From NCBI GenBank assembly GCA_030681795.1, contig JAUXRG010000034.1, forward strand, positions 1-42,603: DNA of 42,603 nt. The letters are read 5' to 3'. The notes below the pieces were generated by a model. That model saw only the letters and a list, made by a program, of their open reading frames with translations. It searched no databases and was not told the origin of the DNA. Of the stretch, positions 1 through 9,792 are shown in pieces. How positions within the stretch are numbered: the first letter of the stretch is position 1; each line of letters begins with the position of its first letter. The stretch comes from Rubrivivax sp. GTDB lineage: Bacteria; Pseudomonadota; Gammaproteobacteria; Burkholderiales; Burkholderiaceae_C. The translations under genes were made by a program, and so were the position numbers.

Positions 1-1950
<1,950 letters not shown>

Positions 1951-1994
1951 GCGATTCCTTGGGGCTTAAGCGGGCGTCGGGCGACATGCGTAGA

Positions 1995-2024
1995 GGAGAT
2001 GGGAGATGGGAGATGGGAGATGGG
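1995..2024. repeat. Four-copy heptamer tandem repeat in rpoD leader
   Basis: The unit GGAGATG (plus strand) occurs four times in perfect tandem at 1995-2022, followed by two more matching bases. It lies 45 bases upstream of the rpoD start codon, in the leader between dnaG and rpoD. The unit length is not a multiple of three, so copy-number change would alter leader length only. Function unknown. Confidence 0.9.
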
Positions 2025-2224
2025 CTCTCGACATTCATTCCCGGCGGCACCGGGCGCAAAGCGGGGCTCGCGCATGTCGTGCAGGCAAGTTCGCGTGAAC
2101 CCATCTGGCGTGCAGCCCCTGCGGATGGGGTTGACCTTGGGCGGCCCCTGCCAGGGGGCGGTCGGGGTCCTGGTATCCACAAGCCCTTGCTTGCAGTCAC
2201 TCTTGCCGCTGCGACAAACCGTGG

Positions 2225-2230
2225 ATTATA
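2225..2230 (-). promoter_or_regulatory. Candidate -10 box of an rpoD promoter
   Basis: On the minus strand a perfect TATAAT stands at 2225-2230, about 275 bases upstream of the rpoD ATG and just 24 bases past the dnaG stop. No good -35 hexamer is visible 16-18 bases upstream, so the call rests on the -10 alone. The rest of the 304-base dnaG-rpoD gap (1951-2254) holds only the heptamer repeat and no gene. Confidence 0.45.
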
Positions 2231-2254
2231 CCGGCAGGCCCTGGATCTGCCCGG

Positions 2255-4138
2255 CTACTCGGCCTGCGTGAGCTCGCGCTCGGCGCTGCGGTGAGACTCG
2301 ATGCGCCGGTTCAGCACGCCGATGCGGGTCAGCTGCTCGCGGTCGGTGCGGCCCTCGGCGATCAGCGCCTCGACTTGCTCGCGCAAGTGCGCGCACCACA
2401 AGCGGTGCACCACTCGGCGCAGGTCGTCGAAGCCTTGCTCTTCGTCCGGGTCGGCGGCATCGACCCAGGCACGCGCGGGCTCATGCCAGGGCTCGTTGCC
2501 CAGGGCCTGCTCGAGCGCCGCCCAGGTGAGCGGGCCATGCTCGGTGAGTTGCCGCTCCAGCCAGGCGACGACCTCGCCGTGCGTGCCCGCCAGGCCGTGC
2601 AGGAGCTCATGATCGTCGGCACCCAGGCGCTCCCACCAATCGCTGTGGCGCAGCAGCAGCCGCAGGGCCAGATCGGCCGGTGCGGCGGGCGCCCGTCGGC
2701 CCGGGCGGCGCAAAGGCGTTTGCAGCGCCGGCATCGGGTGGGCCGGCCGGGGCCGCTGTGCCGGCGCGACGGCGCCGCTGCCCCACAGCCCGGCCAGATC
2801 GGCCGGCTCGAGCTGCCCCTGGCGTGCCAGTTCGGGCAGCAACTGGCGCTTGAGTGCGCCATCGGGCAGCGCGTGCCACAGCGGCTTGGCTTGCGCCAGC
2901 ATGCGCGAACGGCCTTCGGCCGTGGCCAGGTCGGCGCCTTCGCCGGACTGCGCCACGAGTTGACGCGACAAGGGCACGGCCTGCGCCACCTGCTGCTCGA
3001 AGGCTTCGGGGCCGAGCTCTCGCACAAAGCTGTCGGGGTCGTGCTCGGGCGGCAGGAACAAGAAGCGCACGCTGCGCAGGTCGCTGGCGTGCGGCAGCGC
3101 GGCCTCCAGCGCACGGCCCGCGGCGCGTCGCCCGGCGGCGTCGCCGTCGAAGCTGAAGACCACGGAGTCCGTGAAACGGAAAAGCTTCTGCACATGCTCG
3201 GCGGTGCAAGCCGTGCCCAGCGTGGCCACGGCGTTGGCGAAGCCCGACTGCGCCAGGGCGACGACGTCCATGTAGCCTTCGACGACCAGCGCATAGCCCT
3301 TGTCGCGCAGCGCCTGCCGCGCCTCGAACAGGCCGTACAGCTCGCGGCCCTTGCTGAACAGCGGTGTCTCGGGCGAGTTGATGTACTTGGGCTTGCTGTC
3401 GTCGAGCACGCGGCCGCCGAAGCCGATGACCTTGCCGTCCACCGAGCGGATCGGGAATATCACGCGGTCGCGGAACCAGTCGTAGCGAGCGCGGTCGGCC
3501 TCGGCGGGCGCGGTCGCTTCTTCGCCATCGCTTTCGTTCTGGCGCGGGCGCCCCGCGGCGGCGTCCTCGCCCCCGCGTTGTCTGACCAGGCCGGCCTCCT
3601 CCAGCAAGGGGTCGTCGTAGCGTGGAAATACGCCGGCCAAGGTGCGCCAGCCCGGCGGGGCGAAGCCCAGCCCGAAGCGCGCCGCCACCGCACCGGTGAG
3701 GCCACGCTGCTTGAGGTAGTCGATCGCCCGCGGGTGGGCGCGAAGTTGGGCGCGGTAGAACTCGGCGGCCCGGCTGAGGACCTCGCCCAGCGACTGGCGC
3801 CGCTCGCGCAGCGTGTCGCGGCGTTCGCGCTCCTCGGGGCTGACCTGCTCCTCCGGCACGGCCAGGCCGACCCCTTGCGCGAGCTCGCGCACGGCCTCGA
3901 TGAAGCTCAGGCCCAGGTGTTCGGTGAGGAAGCGGATGGCGTCGCCACTGGCGCCACAGCCGAAGCAGTAATAGAACTGCTTGCTCGGGCTGACCGAGAA
4001 GCTGGGCGACTTCTCGGTGTGAAAGGGGCACAGACCCATGAAATTGGCCCCGCCACGCCGCAATTCGACATGGCGGCCGACGACATCGACGATGTCGACG
4101 CGGGAGAGCAGGTCTTGCAGAAAGCCAGCGGGTATCAC
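2255..4138 (-). CDS. dnaG: DNA primase DnaG
   Basis: This 627-residue protein synthesises RNA primers at the replication fork. The N-terminal zinc domain is intact, with Cys37, His40, Cys58 and Cys61 in CPFH...CFGC. The RNA polymerase/TOPRIM core shows EGYMD (287-291) and DGD (331-333), the metal-binding acids. The C-terminal part (about 500-627) is the variable DnaB-binding helicase-interaction domain. An insert of about 25 acidic/polar residues (190-216) looks lineage-specific. The start is a GTG that overlaps the TGA of the preceding GGDEF/EAL gene (GTGA), implying translational coupling. The usual partners rpsU and yqeY are not upstream here. Confidence 0.97.
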   Translation of the reverse strand: MIPAGFLQDLLSRVDIVDVVGRHVELRRGGANFMGLCPFHTEKSPSFSVSPSKQFYYCFGCGASGDAIRFLTEHLGLSFIEAVRELAQGVGLAVPEEQVSPEERERRDTLRERRQSLGEVLSRAAEFYRAQLRAHPRAIDYLKQRGLTGAVAARFGLGFAPPGWRTLAGVFPRYDDPLLEEAGLVRQRGGEDAAAGRPRQNESDGEEATAPAEADRARYDWFRDRVIFPIRSVDGKVIGFGGRVLDDSKPKYINSPETPLFSKGRELYGLFEARQALRDKGYALVVEGYMDVVALAQSGFANAVATLGTACTAEHVQKLFRFTDSVVFSFDGDAAGRRAAGRALEAALPHASDLRSVRFLFLPPEHDPDSFVRELGPEAFEQQVAQAVPLSRQLVAQSGEGADLATAEGRSRMLAQAKPLWHALPDGALKRQLLPELARQGQLEPADLAGLWGSGAVAPAQRPRPAHPMPALQTPLRRPGRRAPAAPADLALRLLLRHSDWWERLGADDHELLHGLAGTHGEVVAWLERQLTEHGPLTWAALEQALGNEPWHEPARAWVDAADPDEEQGFDDLRRVVHRLWCAHLREQVEALIAEGRTDREQLTRIGVLNRRIESHRSAERELTQAE

Positions 4139-7100
4139 CCGCCGAGTCTAGCCACCCCGGGCTCATGGGGGGCAGCCGGGGCCAGCGCGAAGACGCCGCG
4201 GTATTCGCGCACCCACTGCGCCACCTGGCCGGCCGGCATGGGCGCGGCGATGCCCGTGCCCTGGCCGATGTCGCAGCCCATGTCGAGCAGGGCGCGGGCC
4301 TGCGCGGGCGACTCCACGCCTTCGGCCACCACGGTGCAGCCGAAGGTGCGGGCCAGGCCGATCACGCCTTCGACGATGGCGCGATCCTGCGCGTCGTCGA
4401 GCATCTGGTGGACGAAGCTGCGGTCGATCTTCAGCACGTCCACGGGCAGCCGCTTCAGGTAGGTGAGGGTGGAGTAGCCGGTGCCGAAATCGTCGAGCGC
4501 AAAACGCACGCCGATGCCACGGCAGCGCACCAGCAACGCCGAGGTGGCGTCGATGTCGGCGTGGGCGGCCGTTTCGAGCATCTCGATCTCCAGCTGCGAG
4601 GCCAGCGCTTCGCTGTGGCGGGCCAGCAGTTCGGCCAGCCGCTGGGCGAAATCGGGCTCCTGCAGGTGGCGCGCCGAGACGTTGACGCTGACGGCCAGAT
4701 CCAGCCCGTCGCGCCGCCATTGCGAGAGGTGCTCGAGGGCGCGCGAGATGACCCAGTCGCCGATGCGCGAGGACAGGCCGGTGTGCTCGATCAGCGGCAG
4801 GAATTGCAGCGGCGCCACCAGGCCCTGCTGCGGGTGTTCCCAGCGCAGCAAGGCCTCGAAGCCGAGCACGCGGCCGGTGCGCATGTCGACCTTGGGCTGG
4901 TAGTAGAGGACGAACTCCTGCTGGTCCAGCGCTTCCTGGATGCGGCCGATGGCCATCACGCGCTGCTCGGTGCGGCGGCGTTGCTCGGGGTCGAAGAACA
5001 GGTAGCCGTTGCGGCCGGCCTGCTTGGCGCTGTACATCGCGTGGTCGGCGTGGCGCAGCAGCGTGTCGGCATCGCTGTGATCCACCGGGTAGACCGTGGC
5101 GCCCATGCTGGCGGTGACCTGCACGGGTTCCTGCGCGGGGTCGATCAGATAGGGCTGCGAGACCACGCGCAGCACGCGCTCGACGGCCAGCCGGCCTTCC
5201 TCGATCGTGCCGGCGCGCAGCAGCAGCACGAATTCGTCTCCGCCCAGGCGGGCCACCGAATCGGTCCAGTGCTCGCGGCTGCGCAGCGCACTGCGCAGGC
5301 GGCCGGCCAGCTCGGCGAGCAGGCGGTCGCCGGCGGCGTGGCCGAAACGGTCGTTGACGGGCTTGAAGCGGTCCAGATCCAGGTAGCACACGACCAGCAG
5401 GTAGCCGTCGCGGTCGGCCGCGCGCATGGCCTCGTCGAGCAACTGCGACAGACGCGCCCGGTTGGGCAGCCGTGTGAGCTCGTCGAAATGCGCCTGGCGC
5501 TCGAGCTGCTCGCGCTGCGCCTGCTGCTGGGTGATGTCGGAGATCACGAGCACGTGATAGCGCAGGTCCTGCGCCGGCCCGCGCACCGTGGAGATGGTGG
5601 CGGCCAGCGTGCAGAGTTCGCCACTGCGGCGCCGCTCGAGCAACTCACCACGCCAGCTGCCGCTGTCGCGCAGGCTCGCCCACATGGCCGCGCGCTGCTG
5701 GCGCGCCACGGGGTCGGCGGGCGTGGGCCGCAGCAGCGAGGGCACGCTGCCGAGGAGTTCGTCGCGCGGCACGCCCAGGATCTGCGTGTAGGCCGGGTTG
5801 ACGTCCAGTGCGCGCAGGTCGGCGTCGGTGATGAGCAGGCCCTCGTGCAGGTGCTGGAACAAGCTCACCGACATGCGCTGGCGCTCCAGCGCGTCGCGCC
5901 GCTCCTGCACGTCAGCCAAGGTGGCCAACAGCCGCACGGGGTGCCCCGCAGCGTCGCGTTCGATGACCATCAGCGTGGCTTCCGTCCAGCGCCAACCGCC
6001 GCCTTGAGGCACGCGCAGCTCGATCTGGCGGCGCCCCGTCTCGCCGGAGCTCAGCGAGGCGATGGCCTCGGCCAGGCCGGGCTGGTCGTCTCCATGGACG
6101 CGGGCCTGCCAGGCCGCAGGGCTCCAGGATTTGTCTTCATGCCCGGTGAGGCTGCGCCAGGCCGTCGAGGCGAAGTTTTCGTGCGACTGCAGATGCCAGT
6201 CCGCCACGCCCAGGCGCGAGCCGTCGAGGGCCCACTCCCAGCGGTGGGCGCGGCCCGCCCACTCGGCGGTGGCTGCATGGGCCATGAGCATGAGCAGCAC
6301 GGCCGAGCCGAGCCAGGCGGCCACGGCATTCTGGCCGCCGCCGGCACCGGCCCAGAGCCCCGCCCCGGCGGCACTGGCCGCGAGGAGCCCGGCGGCCAGC
6401 AAACCACCGGCCGCCAGGGCCAATTGCCCGCGCAGCGCCAGCGCCACGACCACCACGGGCGGCAAGAACAGGGCCAGGGAGGCCGCAGGGGTGCGCGCGC
6501 TGGAGCCGAACCACAGCAGCCCGAGCATCAATGCGATCCCCGCGGCTCCCATCAGGGTCTCGCGGCTGGCCATCTTGGATTGCATGGCCTGCGGCATGCT
6601 GCGGTTCAACGCCAGCACGGCCACGGCGGTGATCACCATGCCCTGGCCCATGACGCTCCAGCCCGTGACGAACAACAACAGGAGGTCGGCGCCGGTGCTG
6701 CCTTGAACCCACAGCGAGAGGGCCAGCGCCGAGGGCAATGCGGCGGCCAGGAGCACCGCACCGAGCAGCCAGGCCAGATCGATCGCGCGTTCCAGCCGCG
6801 CGTCGAAGCCCAGCCGTCGCAGGGCACTGCGGGCCAGCAGCGCGCCGGCGCCCAGGGCCAGCGTGGCCAGCAACGACGGCGTCCACGCCAGCCCCATGCC
6901 CACCAGGGCCAGCAAGAGACCTGCCGCGGCGCCCAGGATGGCCAGCGGGCCCCAGATCCAGGCCGCGGCGAGGGCCAGCCCGCAGGGCAGGGCAATGGCG
7001 GCCCAGGGGGCCAGGGGCAGGCTCAGCCCGCCGGCCAAGGCGAGTGAAAACGATGCCAGGCCGATGGCACCGTGGCGCAGCGCGCCACGCGCCATGCCGT

Positions 7101-7152
7101 TCGAACCCGCCAGCCGCTGGCGCAAGGTGCGCGGGGCTGGCGCGGCGTTCAT
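4135..7152 (-). CDS. Membrane-bound GGDEF/EAL cyclic-di-GMP protein with PAS domains
   Basis: The protein has about 1005 residues from the ATG at 7150-7152; an upstream TTG at 7176 would add eight residues. The first ~300 residues are many hydrophobic segments in a MASE1-like sensor. Two PAS-type regions follow (about 310-420 and 430-550), then a diguanylate cyclase domain with an intact GGDEF motif and a phosphodiesterase domain with an intact EAL motif (FEALLRWEHP) and DDFGTGYS. Both active sites look competent, so the protein could make or degrade c-di-GMP. The inhibitory I-site (RxxD five residues before GGDEF) reads HWTD, so product feedback is probably lost. The stop codon overlaps the dnaG start. 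Its place directly before dnaG is unusual. Confidence 0.93.
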   Translation of the reverse strand: MNAAPAPRTLRQRLAGSNGMARGALRHGAIGLASFSLALAGGLSLPLAPWAAIALPCGLALAAAWIWGPLAILGAAAGLLLALVGMGLAWTPSLLATLALGAGALLARSALRRLGFDARLERAIDLAWLLGAVLLAAALPSALALSLWVQGSTGADLLLLFVTGWSVMGQGMVITAVAVLALNRSMPQAMQSKMASRETLMGAAGIALMLGLLWFGSSARTPAASLALFLPPVVVVALALRGQLALAAGGLLAAGLLAASAAGAGLWAGAGGGQNAVAAWLGSAVLLMLMAHAATAEWAGRAHRWEWALDGSRLGVADWHLQSHENFASTAWRSLTGHEDKSWSPAAWQARVHGDDQPGLAEAIASLSSGETGRRQIELRVPQGGGWRWTEATLMVIERDAAGHPVRLLATLADVQERRDALERQRMSVSLFQHLHEGLLITDADLRALDVNPAYTQILGVPRDELLGSVPSLLRPTPADPVARQQRAAMWASLRDSGSWRGELLERRRSGELCTLAATISTVRGPAQDLRYHVLVISDITQQQAQREQLERQAHFDELTRLPNRARLSQLLDEAMRAADRDGYLLVVCYLDLDRFKPVNDRFGHAAGDRLLAELAGRLRSALRSREHWTDSVARLGGDEFVLLLRAGTIEEGRLAVERVLRVVSQPYLIDPAQEPVQVTASMGATVYPVDHSDADTLLRHADHAMYSAKQAGRNGYLFFDPEQRRRTEQRVMAIGRIQEALDQQEFVLYYQPKVDMRTGRVLGFEALLRWEHPQQGLVAPLQFLPLIEHTGLSSRIGDWVISRALEHLSQWRRDGLDLAVSVNVSARHLQEPDFAQRLAELLARHSEALASQLEIEMLETAAHADIDATSALLVRCRGIGVRFALDDFGTGYSTLTYLKRLPVDVLKIDRSFVHQMLDDAQDRAIVEGVIGLARTFGCTVVAEGVESPAQARALLDMGCDIGQGTGIAAPMPAGQVAQWVREYRGVFALAPAAPHEPGVARLGG

Positions 7153-7198
7153 CTGGCCAGCCCGCCCGACGAGCAAGCCGAACGCGCCAGGCCGCGCA

Positions 7199-7507
7199 TC
7201 AGAGTGCGAAGTCCGAGATCTGGCGTCCCGCGGCCAGCGCCGCGCTCAGCCACTTGGGCTTGAGGCCGCGGCCAGACCAGGTGTCGCCGGTGGCTGGGTT
7301 GCGGTATTTGGCGGCCACCTTGCCCTTGGTCTGTCCGGGGGCCGCCGCCGGCTTGCTGCCGATATCGGCCAGCGTGAGGCCGTATTCAGCCATCAGCGCC
7401 TTGACCCTGCCGATGGCTTCGGAACGTTGCGAGCGTTGAACTTCCGCGATCTGCTTTTCGAGTGCCGCCTTCTGGGCGAGCAGGTCACCAAGTGCGTCTA
7501 TGGACAT
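7199..7507 (-). CDS. H-NS family nucleoid-associated protein
   Basis: This 102-residue protein has an N-terminal coiled-coil oligomerisation region (about 1-50) and the C-terminal AT-hook-like DNA-binding module YRNPATGDTWSGRGLKPKWL (about 69-88). That pattern identifies the short H-NS family proteins of betaproteobacteria. Such proteins bind curved or AT-rich DNA and silence transcription. A strong ribosome binding site, AGGGGG, lies about eight bases before the ATG. It stands alone between the c-di-GMP gene and the YggX gene. Which H-NS paralogue it is cannot be told from this window. Confidence 0.93.
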   Translation of the reverse strand: MSIDALGDLLAQKAALEKQIAEVQRSQRSEAIGRVKALMAEYGLTLADIGSKPAAAPGQTKGKVAAKYRNPATGDTWSGRGLKPKWLSAALAAGRQISDFAL

Positions 7508-7600
7508 TGAGATTCCCCCTGAAAGTAACGACCTGCGAAATATACCCGCCGCCGCTGAGAATTCACCCTGCGGAAATACCCGCGCCGGCCGTCGCCAGAC

Positions 7601-7873
7601 TCACTCCGCGGGGGGTACATACCCCGCGAGCTTGTCGCCACCGTCGCCAAAGAAGAATTGCTCCATTTGCCGCGCCAGATACTGGCGTGCGCTGGCATCG
7701 GCGAGGTTGAGGCGGTTTTCGTTGACCAACATGGTCTGGCGCTTTTTCCAGGCTTCGAAAGCCTCCTTGCTGACGCTTTGGTATATGCGCTTGCCGAGTT
7801 CGCCCGGGTAGGGCGCAAAACCCAGACCCTCGGCTTCCTTCTTGAGATAAGTGCACTGAACCATGCGAGTCAT
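7601..7873 (-). CDS. yggX: Probable Fe(2+)-trafficking protein (YggX family)
   Basis: This 90-residue protein begins [17 protein letters not shown] and contains [14 protein letters not shown] and [11 protein letters not shown] blocks typical of YggX. The single conserved Cys7 sits in MVQC. The family helps keep iron available to and iron-sulfur clusters safe from oxidation (established for E. coli YggX). AAGGAG lies eight bases before the chosen ATG at 7871-7873. Starting instead at Met4 gives the more usual length of 87. It sits 16 bases after argA in the same direction and may be co-transcribed. Confidence 0.95.
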   Translation of the reverse strand: MTRMVQCTYLKKEAEGLGFAPYPGELGKRIYQSVSKEAFEAWKKRQTMLVNENRLNLADASARQYLARQMEQFFFGDGGDKLAGYVPPAE

Positions 7874-7889
7874 CGTATTTCTCCTTCAA

Positions 7890-9230
7890 TCAAGACAGTT
7901 TCTTGACCAGCACCTGCGAGCGCCGGTCCCAGTTGTATTTGCGCTTGCGCGCTTCGGGCAACCATTCGGGGTCGACTTGTATGAAGCCCCGCTTGACAAA
8001 CCAGTGCATCGTGCGCGTGGTGAGCACGAAGATGCTGTCCAGCCCTTCGTTGCGGGCGCGCTGCTCGACATGCTTGAGCAGCCGCTCGCCGTCGCCCTGG
8101 CCCTGCGACAGGGGTGACACCGTCAGCGCCGCCATCTCGGCCGTACGGGCTTCCGGGTAGGGGTACAGGGCGGCGCAGCCAAAGATGATGCCGTCGTGCT
8201 CGACGACGCTGTAGCGGGCGATGTCGCGCTCGATCTCCGTGCGCTCGCGACGCACCAGCGTGCCGTCGCGCTCGAAGGGCTCGATCAACTGCAGGATGCC
8301 ACCCACGTCGTCGGAGCCGGCCTCGCGCAGGCTCTCGAGCTTTTCGTCGACCACCATGGTGCCCACGCCATCGTGCGTGAAGACCTCCAGCAGCAGCGCG
8401 CCGTCGGTGGCGAAGGGCAGGATGTGCGAGCGCTCGACGCCGCCCTCGCAGGCCTTGACGCAATGCTGCAGGTAAAACGCCGTGTCCGTGGGCTCCGCGG
8501 GCCGGGGCAGCGCGGCCAGCAGCCTTCTCGCGTCGGCCAATGCGAGCTCGGTATCGATGGCGCTTTCGGGGTCGTTCTGGTCCTCGCGGATGCCGGCGAT
8601 TTCGGTGATGAAGACCAGCTTGTCGGCCTGCAGCGCCACGGCCGCGGCCGTGGCCACGTCTTCCATCGTCAGGTTGAAGGCTTCACCCGTGGGCGAGAAG
8701 CCGAATGGGCTGAGCAGCACCAGTGCGCCCGATTCGATGGCGCGGCGTATCGCGGCCTGGTCCACCCGGCGCACCAGCCCGCTGTTCATGAAGTCGATGC
8801 CGTCCACGATGCCCACGGGCCGCGCGGTGAGGAAGTTGCCCGAGACCACGCGCACCGTGGCGTTGGCCATCGGCGTATTCGGCAGGCCTTGCGAGAACGC
8901 GGCTTCGATCTCGAAGCGCAGCTGGCCGGCGGCCTCCTGGGCGGCGTCCAGCGCCACCGGGTCGGTGATGCGGATGCCTCGTGCGAATCGCGACACATGG
9001 CCCTTGGCCGCAAGCTGCTCGGTCACCTGCGGCCGAAAACCGTGCACCAGCACCAGCTTGATGCCCATGGCGTGCAGGATGGACAGGTCCTGCACGAAGG
9101 TGTTGAGCTTGCCCGCGGCAATCGCCTCGCCGGCCAACGCCACCACGAAGGTCTTGCCACGGTAGGCGTGGATATAGGGCGCGACGGCGCGAAACCAGGG
9201 GACGAAGGTATGCGGGAAGACATGGCTCAT
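7890..9230 (-). CDS. argA: Amino-acid N-acetyltransferase ArgA (N-acetylglutamate synthase)
   Basis: The 446-residue protein catalyses the first step of arginine synthesis, acetylation of glutamate by acetyl-CoA. Residues ~25-285 form the amino-acid-kinase fold (VLVHGFRPQV near 62-70), which in this family binds arginine for feedback control. Residues ~300-446 form the GNAT acetyltransferase domain, with the acetyl-CoA loop SQGQGDGERLL and the block RTMHWFVKRGF. The start chosen is the ATG at 9228-9230 (MSHVFPHTFVPWFR), the usual beginning for this family; a longer frame to 9278 lacks support. No clear Shine-Dalgarno sequence is visible. Confidence 0.97.
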   Translation of the reverse strand: MSHVFPHTFVPWFRAVAPYIHAYRGKTFVVALAGEAIAAGKLNTFVQDLSILHAMGIKLVLVHGFRPQVTEQLAAKGHVSRFARGIRITDPVALDAAQEAAGQLRFEIEAAFSQGLPNTPMANATVRVVSGNFLTARPVGIVDGIDFMNSGLVRRVDQAAIRRAIESGALVLLSPFGFSPTGEAFNLTMEDVATAAAVALQADKLVFITEIAGIREDQNDPESAIDTELALADARRLLAALPRPAEPTDTAFYLQHCVKACEGGVERSHILPFATDGALLLEVFTHDGVGTMVVDEKLESLREAGSDDVGGILQLIEPFERDGTLVRRERTEIERDIARYSVVEHDGIIFGCAALYPYPEARTAEMAALTVSPLSQGQGDGERLLKHVEQRARNEGLDSIFVLTTRTMHWFVKRGFIQVDPEWLPEARKRKYNWDRRSQVLVKKLS

Positions 9231-9360
9231 GGTCGCCGGCGATTGTGCCGCAGCGCTGTCATCGCCCCGAGGTGTCATCCCCCTGTCGCGTCATCTCCCT
9301 GCCATTGACGCTGAACGGGCACCCACGCAATATCGCCAGCCCTTCTTCGAGGAGAACCCG

Positions 9361-9744
9361 ATGGACGTGTTCAAGACCCCTGGTGCATTCAGCTGGAGCG
9401 AACTGGTCACCACCGACCCCGCCAGCGCGGCCGAGTTCTACGCCAAGCTCTTCGGCTGGAACGTGAAAGCACCTGACGAAGCCATGGGCGGCTACCGCGT
9501 GGTGAATGTCGCGGACACCGCCGTGGCGGGCATCATGGCGATACCCAAGGACGCCCCGCCCATGCCCCCGCATTGGGGTTGCTATGTCACGGTGGGCAAC
9601 GTGGACGAGACCGTCGGGCGCAGCACCTCGCTGGGGGGCAAGGTGCTGATGCCGCCGATGGATATTCCGGGCGTCGGCCGCATGGCCGTCTTGCAGGACC
9701 CACAGGGCGCGGTGCTCAGCGTCATCGCCTACGCCGCGATGTGA
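9361..9744 (+). CDS. VOC-fold protein (glyoxalase/bleomycin resistance/dioxygenase superfamily)
   Basis: This 127-residue protein begins MDVFKTPGAFSWSELVTTDP. It shows the VOC signatures AAEFYAKLFGWNVK (about 22-35) and the C-terminal DPQGAVLSVI strand. Small VOC proteins of this kind (COG3324-like) are predicted to bind a metal and act as lyases or dioxygenases, but the substrate cannot be predicted. GAGGAG lies about five bases before the ATG. A TTGACG at 9305-9310 could serve as a -35 element, with a poor -10 near 9328. It is divergent from argA. Confidence 0.88.
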   Translation: MDVFKTPGAFSWSELVTTDPASAAEFYAKLFGWNVKAPDEAMGGYRVVNVADTAVAGIMAIPKDAPPMPPHWGCYVTVGNVDETVGRSTSLGGKVLMPPMDIPGVGRMAVLQDPQGAVLSVIAYAAM

Positions 9745-9792
9745 TCGAGCGGGGCGCCCGCCGCGGCCCTCGGCGGAGATAATCCGCCGCCC

